Shown: positions 35,061-43,920, numbered from the stretch's first letter. The stretch: DNA of 64,000 nt from an uncultured Planctomycetota bacterium (GCA_903892515.1 CAITIS010000079.1:121975-185974), one strand, 5' to 3'. Numbers and translations are program-made. Notes: generated by a model from the sequence alone, not told the origin.

Positions 35061-36086
35061 ATGAGCAAACGCGATGTCATTCTCGATGCCTTGGCGTTTC
35101 GGAAACCGGCTTACGTGCCCTGGTCGATCGGCCTGACCATCCCGGCCGCCGAGAAGGTGCGGAAGTACCTGGGCGTGCAAGATCTCGGCCCGCTGCTGGA
35201 CAACCACTTTTTCGAGGTCTACGACGCCGGCTTTAGCCCCGTGCGCGAGACCGCCACGCACATGACTGACATCTTCGGTGTCACCTGGGACCGCACCGTC
35301 GATAAGGACATCGGCACGCCCTGCGATTGGCCCATCAAGACCCAGGCCGATCTGGATACGTACCAATGGCCCACCCCCGGCAGTGAGGAATCCCACGCCG
35401 CGGCCCGGCAGATGCTCAAGCACAGCACGGGCAGGTTCACGCGCTACGGCATTGGCTTTAGCCTGTTTGAGCGGGCATGGACGCTGCACGGCATGAGCGA
35501 ACTGCTCATGGACATGGTCGCCGAGCCGCAGTTCGTCGAGCGGCTGATGGACAAGATCGTCGAGTACAACCTCGTGCTCGTCCACAAGGCCTTGGAGTTG
35601 GGCGTCGATTGCGTCCACTTCGGCGACGACTACGGCATGCAGGCCGGGCTCATCATGGGCAGGCCGCACTGGCTCAAGTTCATCAAGCCTCGGCTGGCGC
35701 GGATGTTCGCGCCGGTCCGCGCCGCCGGCAAGGTCGTCTCGATGCACTCCTGCGGCCAGGTGAACGTGCTGTTCGACGACCTGGTCGAGATCGGCCTGAA
35801 CATGTTCAACCCCTTCCAGCCCGAGGTAATGAACGTCTTTGAACTCATCCCGCACTACCGCGGCACGCTAGCCTTCCATGGCGGCATGAGCACGCAAAAG
35901 ACGCTCCCCTTCGGCAGCGTCGAGGATGTGCGTGCGATGACCCGACGGCTGATCCAGGCCGGCAGCGAGGGCGGCTACATCTTCTCGCCCGCCCATGACA
36001 CCCCTGCCGACGTGCCGCCGCAAAACGTGGTGGCCATGGTCGAGGAGCTCAAGGCCCAGCCGGGGTACAAGAACGCCAGTTCGTAG
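35061..36086 (+). CDS. uroporphyrinogen-decarboxylase superfamily protein
   Basis: A 341-residue TIM-barrel protein of the UroD/MtaA superfamily. The segments HFGDDYGMQAGLIMGRPHW and VVSMHSCGQVNVLFDDLV are typical of the Planctomycetota-type members annotated as UroD. True heme-pathway UroD is unlikely, since family members here are numerous and often linked to sugar metabolism. The H-x-C (HSC) could be half of a zinc site as in corrinoid methyltransferases, but the later Cys (as in MtaA) is not clear. Function remains open. Confidence 0.75.
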   Translation: MSKRDVILDALAFRKPAYVPWSIGLTIPAAEKVRKYLGVQDLGPLLDNHFFEVYDAGFSPVRETATHMTDIFGVTWDRTVDKDIGTPCDWPIKTQADLDTYQWPTPGSEESHAAARQMLKHSTGRFTRYGIGFSLFERAWTLHGMSELLMDMVAEPQFVERLMDKIVEYNLVLVHKALELGVDCVHFGDDYGMQAGLIMGRPHWLKFIKPRLARMFAPVRAAGKVVSMHSCGQVNVLFDDLVEIGLNMFNPFQPEVMNVFELIPHYRGTLAFHGGMSTQKTLPFGSVEDVRAMTRRLIQAGSEGGYIFSPAHDTPADVPPQNVVAMVEELKAQPGYKNASS

Positions 36087-36404
36087 ATTCGTGAGTTCGT
36101 GAGCCCGTGGATTGGTGAATTCGCGGCCCCGTGAACTCGCAGTGGCCGCGTAGGCAATGTAGGGTGGGCCGAGCGAGCCCGCTGTTGGGCGAGTGAGCCC
36201 CACCACCGCCCGCGCCACGGTTTGGTCGGTTTTCAACTGGTGGGACTCGTCGCAAGCTCCTCGGCCCACCCTACAGGGCTGATCGGCCCACCCTACAGGA
36301 CTCCTGCATAGGTAGAGCCGCAGGAAGACGCGGCTCAACCTATGGCACCCCACATCCTGCGATGGCACCCACATCCTGGGCAAATCTCGCACGTAGAATG
36401 TCAT
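36087..36404. repeat. palindrome-rich gap before amrS-like gene
   Basis: Contains a GTGAGTTCGTGAG-type repeat (about 36090-36140), a GTAGGGTGGGCCGAG...CTCGGCCCACCCTAC inverted pair (36159-36274), a third GGCCCACCCTAC word at 36285-36296, and a 44-bp CATAGGTAGAGC element (36307-36350). No gene was recognised. Confidence 0.75.
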
Positions 36405-37433
36405 ATGGGAAAGACAGACGCAAAGAGAGCGATGTTTCAGGAGCCGCTGGAGGACCGGCGCGTTCGATGCGGGTTGTGCGGGCATGGCTGCGTGATCGCG
36501 CCGGACGAGATGGGGCTCTGCCGCGTGCGGCAGAACGTCGAGGGGCAACTGGTGAGCCTGAACTACGACGCTCTGATCGCCATGAACGTCGATCCCATCG
36601 AGAAGAAGCCGCTGTTCCATTTTCTGCCCGGCAGCCGGAGCTTGTCCATCGCCGCGGCCGGGTGCAACTTCCAGTGCGCCTTCTGCCAGAACTGGCAGAT
36701 CTCGCAGGCCCCGCGGACGGGGGCCAGCCTCAACGCCCAGGAGGTTTCGCCGCAGCAGATCGTCCAGGCCGCCCAGCGCCACTCCTGCCAGTCGATCAGC
36801 TACACGTACACCGAGCCGACGGTTTTCTTCGAGCTGGCGTATGACACGGCCTTGCTGGCCAAGAACGCCGGCATCCGCAACGTCTTCGTCTCCAATGGCT
36901 ACATGACCACGCAGGCGGTCGAGGCCGTGGCGCACTACCTCGACGCCATCAACGTCGACTTGAAGGCCTTTCGCGACGCCACGTATCGCCGGGTGATGAA
37001 GGCCCGGCTCCAGCCCGTGCTGGATTGCCTCAAGAGCCTCATCCGCTGCAAGGTCTGGACGGAGATCACCACGCTGATCGTGCCTGGCATGAACGATTCG
37101 GAGCAGGAGCTGCGCGACATCGCGGGCTTTATCGCCACGGAACTCTCGCCCGACGTGCCGTGGCACGTCAGCCGGTTCCATGGCGATTACGAGATGGGTG
37201 ACGTGCCGCCCACGCCGGTGGCCACGCTGCACAAGGCCGTGGAGATAGGACTGGAGGCCGGGCTGCGGTACGTGTACTCCGGCAACGCCCCGGGCGACGA
37301 CCACGAGAGCACCTTCTGCCCGGGCTGTCATCAGCCATTGATCCGCCGCCGCGGCTTTACCGTGCAGGAGAATCGCATTGCTAACGGCACCTGCCCGGCG
37401 TGTACGACGACCATCGCGGGCGTTTGGCAGTAG
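36405..37433 (+). CDS. amrS: AmmeMemoRadiSam-type radical SAM enzyme (AmrS-like)
   Basis: A 342-residue radical SAM protein of the AmrS type. The radical SAM triad is in GCNFQCAFCQN. The N-terminal cysteine segment RCGLCGHGCVIAPDEMGLCR and the C-terminal one (FCPGCHQPLI, then GTCPACTT) are as in the AmmeMemoRadiSam group. In that system AmrS occurs with Memo and AMMECR1 proteins; none is beside it here, so it is an orphan in this window. Function is not established. It shares radical SAM ancestry with the PflX-like protein at 3372. Confidence 0.88.
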   Translation: MGKTDAKRAMFQEPLEDRRVRCGLCGHGCVIAPDEMGLCRVRQNVEGQLVSLNYDALIAMNVDPIEKKPLFHFLPGSRSLSIAAAGCNFQCAFCQNWQISQAPRTGASLNAQEVSPQQIVQAAQRHSCQSISYTYTEPTVFFELAYDTALLAKNAGIRNVFVSNGYMTTQAVEAVAHYLDAINVDLKAFRDATYRRVMKARLQPVLDCLKSLIRCKVWTEITTLIVPGMNDSEQELRDIAGFIATELSPDVPWHVSRFHGDYEMGDVPPTPVATLHKAVEIGLEAGLRYVYSGNAPGDDHESTFCPGCHQPLIRRRGFTVQENRIANGTCPACTTTIAGVWQ

Positions 37434-37510
37434 CGCCGATTTGGTAACCCGTGGCACGCCCGCCCTCGGGCGTGAGCCGCACAGGCAGACGTCGGTTCAG
37501 CCGCAAAAGC

Positions 37511-37530
37511 CACAGCCGAGGGCGGCTGTG
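37511..37530. repeat. 20-bp CACAGCCG palindrome
   Basis: CACAGCCGAGGGCGGCTGTG, one of six copies (534, 660, 37511, 45604, 51769, 60269). It is preceded by a CACGCCCGCCCTCGGGCGTG palindrome (37453-37472). Confidence 0.8.
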
Positions 37531-37580
37531 CCGCAGGGACACTTGTGGCAACGCAGCGTCAAATGTAAGACCGATTTTCT

Positions 37581-39692
37581 CTATCCGGTCACGTCCCACG
37601 CCAGCGGCGGCTTGGTCATGTGGGCCAGCACCTCTGGCACCGACCGGCCAGCCAAGTCCGCGCCGGGGAAGAACAACAGCTCGAATTCGTGCGTGCCCTG
37701 GTCCGTCACGGGATAGTGCGGCGAGTTGTCCGGGTTGACGCCGTGCGTCTGGCAATACAGCGGCGTCCGCAGCAGCGTCAGGCGGATGCCCTTCTCATCG
37801 GCCGAGGCCGAGAAGATATCCGGCGAAACCACCGACAGCGGCCCTTGCGCCGTCCTGACCGTCATCGCCCCGGCCAGGTAATTCTCCGCCAAGCCCAGCG
37901 GCCGATCGATCATCCCGCCGCTGATCAGGTCCGACCGGCCCAGCACGGCCGACGGCGCGTCCAATCGCAGCCGAAGAATCTGCGCCCCGCCCGACCACGT
38001 CACCCGCAGTTTCAGACGCAGCGCCGGCGAATCCTTCTCCAAGCTCATCGTCCAGAAGCCGCAGTGCCGGCCCTGCTGCACCGGCACCCGCACTGACCAC
38101 CGCACCGGCCCGTCCTCGATCTGCCGCCATGGACCCTGCGGAATCAACGCACCCAGCACCGGGCCTTCGTACTTCTGAATGCTGCTGCCCCACGTATCGC
38201 TCTTGTCCTGGGCGACCTCAAGGCCAACTCCCCAGCCAGCGAACGTCGCCCGCTCAGCCGAGGCACCGAGGCTCGCCACGCCATTGCTGATCGACTCAAC
38301 CGCCGGGCCAACACGCGGCGGCGGATTCTGCGGATCCACGCCTTCGATCGCAATGGGATCTTCGCGCTTGATCGTGAGCACGCGCTTGCCCCAGGCCGGC
38401 ACGGAGACTTGGAAGATGAACGCACCCAGCGCGGTCGAGACCGGCCGGCGTTCCGCGCCCTGGCACGGCACCGCCTCGCCCTGCTCGTCCAGCAGCGTGA
38501 TTCGCCCAGCCCGCAGCCACGGATCGTAATACAGCACGCCGTTGAAATCAGTCGCGCTGGGATTGAACACTACCAGCTGATGCTCGCCGGGTTTGGACAA
38601 ATCGCCCAGGCCGGCACGCGTCACGAAGGTCAAAACGTCATCGCCCACGCCCTCTGCCCACAGCAACTCGCCCACCGCCCGCTGGCTGGCCTTCTCCAGC
38701 GACGTGCCGCCCAGCAGGTCGTGGAACTGGTTGAACAGCACCTTGTCCCACGCGGCCGAGAGCTGATGCTGGAATAATTCGCGGTTGGGGTTCTCGCGGA
38801 ACCGATCCAGCGTGTGCTCGGCCTTGGTCAGTGCGGCCTCGGCGCGGCGCATGGCCGTCTTGATGGGCCGCTGGCTCATATAGCAGCCCATGAACATGTT
38901 CTGCAACTCGCCCTCGTACACGGGCAGTTGTGGGATCTGGCCGCGGATGGCCTCGAAGAACTTGGCCGGATGGCTGAAGACCAGGCGGACGCCGTCAATG
39001 GCCTGGGCGTTGCGGATGATCCATTCGATCTGCTTTTTCGTCGGCCCGCCGCCGTGGTCGCCCACGCCGTAGAAGCACATGGTGTGCTCGAGTTCGGGCG
39101 GCTTTTCCTTCAGCGCGTTCTGGATGTGCCCGGCCAGGTCTTCATCGTCAAAGCCATACCCCGCGGCGATGCGAAAGGCCGTCACTTCAAAGCCATCCGG
39201 GCTGCGCCAGCGAAAGACGTTGGCGGGCAGCTGCACCTGCTCCTTGGCTGGCCGCATGAAGACGTACGTGTCCATGCCGGCCTGGCGCAGGAACCGCGGC
39301 AGGTAGGCCGTGTGGCCAAAGGAGTCGACGTTGTAGCCGATGGTTGTCTTGCGGCCAAAGCGGCTTTGGAAGTATTCCTGGGCGTGGCGGAATTGCTTGT
39401 GGAAGCCCTCGGGGCTGGGAAAATTGCAGTCGGGCTGCACCACCATGCCGCCGACGATGTGCCACCGCCCCGAGGCGATGAAGCCCACGATGCGGGCGAA
39501 CAGGGCCGGATCGACCAGCTCGGCCTGGCGATAGAACCAGCTCGAACTGCACGTGAAGATCAGCTCGGGATATTCATCGAGCCGCTTGCACGCGCTGCGG
39601 GCGGTGGCCAGCACGGCGTCGGTGCCTTCGCTCTTCTCCCAGAACCACACCGGGTCGAGGTGCGCGTTTCCGATCATGTGGACAGTAATCAT
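37581..39692 (-). CDS. GH38 family alpha-mannosidase
   Basis: A 703-residue GH38 glycoside hydrolase that removes alpha-mannosyl residues. The zinc and catalytic motifs are visible: NAHLDPVWFWE at the N-terminus, the nucleophile Asp in YNVDSFGHT, and GVGDHGGGPTKKQ. The C-terminal beta-domain (about residues 380-700) is as in bacterial GH38. No signal peptide is seen, so it likely acts in the cytoplasm. It is shorter than the about 1000-residue lysosomal type but complete for the bacterial group. Together with the GH130 gene it supports use of mannosides. Confidence 0.92.
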   Translation of the reverse strand: MITVHMIGNAHLDPVWFWEKSEGTDAVLATARSACKRLDEYPELIFTCSSSWFYRQAELVDPALFARIVGFIASGRWHIVGGMVVQPDCNFPSPEGFHKQFRHAQEYFQSRFGRKTTIGYNVDSFGHTAYLPRFLRQAGMDTYVFMRPAKEQVQLPANVFRWRSPDGFEVTAFRIAAGYGFDDEDLAGHIQNALKEKPPELEHTMCFYGVGDHGGGPTKKQIEWIIRNAQAIDGVRLVFSHPAKFFEAIRGQIPQLPVYEGELQNMFMGCYMSQRPIKTAMRRAEAALTKAEHTLDRFRENPNRELFQHQLSAAWDKVLFNQFHDLLGGTSLEKASQRAVGELLWAEGVGDDVLTFVTRAGLGDLSKPGEHQLVVFNPSATDFNGVLYYDPWLRAGRITLLDEQGEAVPCQGAERRPVSTALGAFIFQVSVPAWGKRVLTIKREDPIAIEGVDPQNPPPRVGPAVESISNGVASLGASAERATFAGWGVGLEVAQDKSDTWGSSIQKYEGPVLGALIPQGPWRQIEDGPVRWSVRVPVQQGRHCGFWTMSLEKDSPALRLKLRVTWSGGAQILRLRLDAPSAVLGRSDLISGGMIDRPLGLAENYLAGAMTVRTAQGPLSVVSPDIFSASADEKGIRLTLLRTPLYCQTHGVNPDNSPHYPVTDQGTHEFELLFFPGADLAGRSVPEVLAHMTKPPLAWDVTG

Positions 39693-40088
39693 GCTGCTCT
39701 CCGAATGCGTGAGTTTCGAATTTCGAGGTTCGAGGTTCGACTTCCGGCCATAGCTCGCGGCGAAGGGTGGCCGCCGGCAGAGTATAGCACGACAGCGCTA
39801 CTTTCAGTTTCGGCGTGCGAGAATGTTAGGAAACTCGCGAGGTCGCCTGGCGACCTCGAACGTTCGGCCAAGGACTTATGACCGAACTAGCGCTGTCGTG
39901 ATAGGCCTGACAGTATGATTGGGAAAGGCTTGTCTGGACGGACTGGGGCGCCCAGTCTTTAGAACCGCCGTTCTTGAAATTCGTTGCGAAGGCGTGACTG
40001 GGGAAGATAATGGCCAGACAGGCGTCCCAGTAGCTGCGGAACTGAGTCGGCGGTGCAGAGGCGGACACGGCATAAGGGGTTTCCCATC
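39693..40088. repeat. 113-bp nested palindrome and short-repeat tract
   Basis: A TTCGAATTTCGAGGTTCGAGG tract (about 39715-39745) is followed by a nested palindrome with perfect 13-bp outer arms, CACGACAGCGCTA (39788-39800) and TAGCGCTGTCGTG (39888-39900), and an inner stem CGAGGTCG-CCTGG-CGACCTCG (39838-39858). No other copy was found in the window. The last bases before 40089 hold an AAGGGG ribosome-binding site. Confidence 0.75.
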
Positions 40089-40736
40089 ATGCAGAACGTG
40101 GAAAGCATGGAGCAGTTCTGGCGGTGGTTCCAATCGGCATCGAGTCAGGGCCAGATCAAAAAGCAAAGGGTCTACGGGCGAGCCGCCTTGATCGATCCCC
40201 GCGGCCGCCGGCGTGTCAGGTCGTACAAAGTGGGAATGCTATTGCAGGGCTCAGACGGGCTGGCCTTTCTCCGCAAGGCCACGTCAGGGGGTGGAATCCT
40301 AGTCATAGCCCTCGGATTTCTCGGCATTTTTGTTTGCGGCGGACAGTATGCGTTTGTGACAGGAGACGTTCCGTTTGTGACTACAGGATTCCTGTGGCTG
40401 CTTTTGACGTTCGGCGCGTCATGGTGGTATCGGCGCCCGATGGATATCTCTGACGCGACAAGGCTCACGCAAGCGGTACAAGACAACCGATCGGTCTTCA
40501 TTCCCCTTTCGCGGATCACAGAAGTGAAGAAATGTAGACCATCGGGATGGGCCAATCCTGACCACTTGCGCATTAGTTTCCATAACGATAACGGCTCTGT
40601 CGACGTTCTGATTCTGGGCGATATGGTCGCGGGGCGAGTCGGATTTGATGCAACAGAGACTCTTGCACGCCTCGAATCCGCCTTGGCGGGGCATCAGGAT
40701 CGCCATGGAGCAGCCAGAGCGACCTCCGCCACCTGA
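40089..40736 (+). CDS. hypothetical protein with two membrane segments
   Basis: A 215-residue protein starting MQNVESMEQFWRWF. Two hydrophobic segments lie near residues 70-90 (GILVIALGFLGIFVCGG) and 97-115 (VTTGFLWLLLTFGASWW). The C-terminal about 100 residues are soluble, with DATRLTQAVQDNRS and VIPLSRITEVKKC-like strands, resembling PH-like or YdbT-type domains of membrane proteins. GC content is lower than its neighbours (about 53-55% by eye). I do not recognise a named family. Confidence 0.6.
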   Translation: MQNVESMEQFWRWFQSASSQGQIKKQRVYGRAALIDPRGRRRVRSYKVGMLLQGSDGLAFLRKATSGGGILVIALGFLGIFVCGGQYAFVTGDVPFVTTGFLWLLLTFGASWWYRRPMDISDATRLTQAVQDNRSVFIPLSRITEVKKCRPSGWANPDHLRISFHNDNGSVDVLILGDMVAGRVGFDATETLARLESALAGHQDRHGAARATSAT

Positions 40737-40741
40737 CGCCC

Positions 40742-41797
40742 TCATTCACACCATGTTCTTGCCGCATCGACCATCGCCAGCAGGTTCTCACGCGGGGCAG
40801 CCGGCGGCACTTCGCAACCAGAGCCCAGAATGAATCCCCCGCCCGCGCCGGCGGCGGCGATGGCTTGCTTGGCGGCCAGGCGCACCTCCTGGGGCGAGCC
40901 GCGCCACAGCGCCGTCACGGGGTTGAGGTTGCCCATGAGGCACACGCGCGAACCCACCAGCCGCTTGGCCGTGGCCAGATCCACCTTCGAGTCCAGTTCC
41001 AGAATCATCGCTCCCGTGTCGGCCATCGGCTCCAGTACGCCGGTCATGTTGCCGCAGATGTGCATCAGCGTGGCCGCTCCGTGCCGCTGGGCCAGCGGGG
41101 TCAACTCGCCGAAGAATCGCCGCTCGCTAGGCCAGGCCCACTTGCGATACATGGCCGGCGAGATCATGTCCAGCGACGCCAGCGAATCGCCCGCCTGCAC
41201 GATGGTCGCCCCGGCCTCCAGGCACGCCTTCGCAAACGCAATCAGTGAGTCAGTCGTCAGTTCCATCAGCCGGCGCAGCAGTTTCGCCTCCGGGCCGTCG
41301 GGCTCCTGGTCGGCCATGGCCAACTCCATCAGGAACCGCTCGGTGCCCATCAGGTGCCCTGCCAGCGAGAATGGCCCCGTGCCGGGAGCGCGGACGGCCA
41401 CCTGGCCGCGAAAATGCCTGGCCAGGCGGGCGATGGCGTCGAGATACACCGGCATTCGGCCGGCAGTGCGCGGGTCGGGCACGCGCAGCTTTTCGATATC
41501 GGCCAGCTCCCCCACCGGCAAGGTCGAGGCCGTGGGCGTGCTGTCGGGATGATGCTCGACCTGGAGGCCAAAACCCTCGGCGATGTAGTAATTGTCGGAC
41601 TGGGCCACCACGGCGTCCTGGTGATATACCTCCCAGGTGCGGATCTGGGCATCGGCCATCACTTCGCCTGAGCGGCAGTACTCGTCCAGCCGGACGCCGG
41701 CCAGGCGGGCGCCGTGGTTGCCCAGGTACGGAGCAACGGGAACCATGTCGGCCTGGCCCAGATTGGCGGCACAAAGGATTCGTTCGGCGGATGTCAC
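40742..41797 (-). CDS. MtaA/UroD-like corrinoid methyltransferase-type protein
   Basis: A 351-residue UroD-superfamily protein with the zinc signature of MtaA/MtbA methylcobalamin:thiol methyltransferases: His-X-Cys in TLMHICGNMTG and a later Cys in LGSGCEVPPAAP. The start is GTG at 41797, with AGGAG seven bases upstream. In methanogens this family moves methyl groups between a corrinoid protein and coenzyme M; in Planctomycetota the acceptor is unknown. No corrinoid protein gene lies beside it. The cobalamin riboswitch at 30909 shows that B12 metabolism matters in this strain. Confidence 0.8.
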   Translation of the reverse strand: MTSAERILCAANLGQADMVPVAPYLGNHGARLAGVRLDEYCRSGEVMADAQIRTWEVYHQDAVVAQSDNYYIAEGFGLQVEHHPDSTPTASTLPVGELADIEKLRVPDPRTAGRMPVYLDAIARLARHFRGQVAVRAPGTGPFSLAGHLMGTERFLMELAMADQEPDGPEAKLLRRLMELTTDSLIAFAKACLEAGATIVQAGDSLASLDMISPAMYRKWAWPSERRFFGELTPLAQRHGAATLMHICGNMTGVLEPMADTGAMILELDSKVDLATAKRLVGSRVCLMGNLNPVTALWRGSPQEVRLAAKQAIAAAGAGGGFILGSGCEVPPAAPRENLLAMVDAARTWCE

Positions 41798-42185
41798 GCG
41801 AGTCTCCTACGTAAAGACGGAATCCGGTAGCCGAAATCGGGAATCCGGCGGATCGGACCGTCGAGGCATGTTCACCTCGCCGGCAGCCAAAAGCAAGCGG
41901 GGGAGTGGCATGTCGGCCGCTATTGACGCGACCATGTTGAAACCTTCTGAGCGTCAGAACATGGTCACCCCAACGGCAGGGTGACCATGCCACCCGCCGG
42001 AACGCCAAACATGGTCATCCTGAGTACAGGAATGACCATGCCCCCCACCAAAACATGGTCATCCCAGCGACGGGAATGGCCATGCCACTCACTTACCACT
42101 TTTTTCGGAAACTTTCCCGCGATCTGGTACACTAATCAGGTAGAAGGGCATCGATTCTTCCCCGCCCTCTCGCTAAGGCCCAGCC
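41798..42185. repeat. row of CATGGTCA palindromes
   Basis: Three CATGGTCA...TGACCATG-type hairpins follow each other between 41957 and 42091, each with a different loop (for example CATGGTCACCCCAACGGC..GGTGACCATG). A GGAATCCGG tract lies at about 41818-41850. No gene was recognised. Confidence 0.75.
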
Positions 42186-42818
42186 ATGATTCGCAGTAGC
42201 TTCCAAAGTGGCTTTGATCGCTCGATAGCCGACCTGGCCGCCGCCATTACCGCCGGCGAACCGGAGCGGATCTGCCCAGCCTATCTGGCAGCCAAGGGGC
42301 TCTGGACGGGCACGGTGCCGGCCTTGCTCGAACACATCAACCACTCCTGCGGACCCGAGAGCGGGCAGGAAATCATCGCCGCCTTCAGCCATCTGCACTG
42401 TTACATGTGCGACGACGGCGCCGCCCCCTGCCCATCCTGCGAGGGCGCTGGCGTGGATTGCCCCACCTGCAACGGACTGGGGGCCGAGGCCTGCGGCTTC
42501 TGCTCGGGCACGGGCTGGGCCGATGAGGAGATGATCCCGCCGGAGTTCCAGGGCCAGGTCAGGCAGCATCACGCCAATAAGGCGCTGCACCAGGCGCAAA
42601 AGCTGGCGGAGATTCGCGAACCGGCGTACTTTGCCGCCTCCGCCCGACGATTGCCCCACGACAAGCGCGTGAGCGTGGGCCTGTGGCTATTGCGGCTGAG
42701 GTTCCGCTTCGACGCCCTGGCTGCCCGGGCCAACGACCGAAAGCAGGTCCAGTTCCAGGTCCTGGCCAAGCACGCCTCCAAGCTTCTGGACGCGATGGCG
42801 CAACACGCGAAGATCTGA
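42186..42818 (+). CDS. hypothetical protein with DnaJ-type zinc-finger cysteines
   Basis: A 210-residue protein. Four CxxC pairs lie close together near residues 78-105 (CYMC, CPSCEG, CPTCNG and CGFCSGTG), the DnaJ-like cysteine-rich pattern, though the protein has no J domain. The rest is helical and polar. The frame stops at 42818, but the next frame continues for 20 residues with an acidic end (DLTQLRAELMADAKPPMDWD, then E), which suggests a late frameshift. Function unknown. Confidence 0.65.
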   Translation: MIRSSFQSGFDRSIADLAAAITAGEPERICPAYLAAKGLWTGTVPALLEHINHSCGPESGQEIIAAFSHLHCYMCDDGAAPCPSCEGAGVDCPTCNGLGAEACGFCSGTGWADEEMIPPEFQGQVRQHHANKALHQAQKLAEIREPAYFAASARRLPHDKRVSVGLWLLRLRFRFDALAARANDRKQVQFQVLAKHASKLLDAMAQHAKI

Positions 42819-42983
42819 CGCAGCTGCGCGCCGAGTTAATGGCCGACGCCAAACCACCCATGGACTGGGACGAATAGCATGAATCGGCCTCCACAACTCC
42901 AAATCTCCTGCTCATGGCCTTGGCCTGACCCGATATGAATCGTAGGCTTGTGATGGGTCTGGGTCGGCTAATGGAGGACGTAG

Positions 42984-43871
42984 GTGATCCGTCGAATCAA
43001 ACTCGCCGCTGAAGCCCGCGAAGTTGCGCGATCGGCCGCCATTTATGCCATCGCCATCGCCCTGGGCGTGTACGTCTTGGCGACAACGCACGTGGCGGTG
43101 CTCAAGGCCGTCATGGCCGGACTCGTGCTGACCATCCTGGTCGGCGCCACGCTCCAGATCCGCCGGGCCATTCGACGCCTCCATCACAGCAGCGACCGCG
43201 TCCACCAAAACGCCGTCCGGGCCGAGTATCACTACTTCAAGGTCCTTCACCGCATGCTGGCCATGATCGAGAACCGCCAGCCGTACAGCATGGGGCGCAG
43301 CTGCCGCATCAGCCGGCTGGCGCGGCAAATCGCCCGCCGCATGAAGCTGCCCAACCCGCAGTGCCGGCTGGTGAGCCTGGCCGGTCGCGTGCACGACATC
43401 GGGCTGCTGTCGGTGCCCGAGCCGATCCTGTACAAGCGAGGCCGGCTGGCCGGCAGCGAGTTCCGCGTCGTCCAGAAACACGCCGAACTCTCCTGCCGCA
43501 TCCTCCAGCCGCTGAGCTTCCTGGCCGGTGCCCTGCCGGCGGTCCGCTACCACCACGAGCGGATGAACGGCACGGGCTATCCGCACGAGTTGCAGGGCGA
43601 TCAGATTCCCATGGAGGCGCGGATTCTGGCGGTGGCCGATTCCTACGACGCCATGACGCACGACCGCCCGCATCGCTCCGCCATGACGCCGCTGGCGGCC
43701 ATCAACGAACTCCGCCGCTGCACGCCCATGGGCTACGACCCCGCCTGCGTGGGAGCCTTAGAGGAAATCATGAACGCCTCAGCCCTCCGCGCCGCCCAAG
43801 GCGAAGTGGCGGAGCAAGGCCAAAGGGCTGAGGAAGCCGTATCGGCTGAAGGAATAGTCCAAGCCCATTGA
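42984..43871 (+). CDS. membrane HD-GYP-like phosphohydrolase
   Basis: A 295-residue protein starting GTG 42984, with GGAGG about seven bases upstream. Two hydrophobic segments lie in the first 60 residues (AAIYAIAIALGVYVLATT, then VLKAVMAGLVLTILVGATL). The HD domain signature is at residues about 110-250: RVHDIGLLSVPEPIL, then VRYHHERMNGTGYPHEL. The GYP motif has Asn in place of the usual Asp before Gly (NGTGYP), a common variant. HD-GYP proteins can hydrolyse cyclic di-GMP. The C-terminal 25 residues are encoded by a palindromic repeat (see findings). Confidence 0.78.
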   Translation: MIRRIKLAAEAREVARSAAIYAIAIALGVYVLATTHVAVLKAVMAGLVLTILVGATLQIRRAIRRLHHSSDRVHQNAVRAEYHYFKVLHRMLAMIENRQPYSMGRSCRISRLARQIARRMKLPNPQCRLVSLAGRVHDIGLLSVPEPILYKRGRLAGSEFRVVQKHAELSCRILQPLSFLAGALPAVRYHHERMNGTGYPHELQGDQIPMEARILAVADSYDAMTHDRPHRSAMTPLAAINELRRCTPMGYDPACVGALEEIMNASALRAAQGEVAEQGQRAEEAVSAEGIVQAH

Positions 43872-43920
43872 ACGAGAGCCGTTCTCGGGTGGTGGAGATG
43901 GCTGGGGCAGCCCGGTGGCT

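Noticed and set aside
35868..37457. 529-residue minus-strand open frame
   Set aside because: Runs over the AmrS-like gene and repeats; no conserved motif.
41957..42091. CRISPR-like row of repeats
   Set aside because: The units are hairpins of unequal length without uniform spacers, and no cas genes are present.
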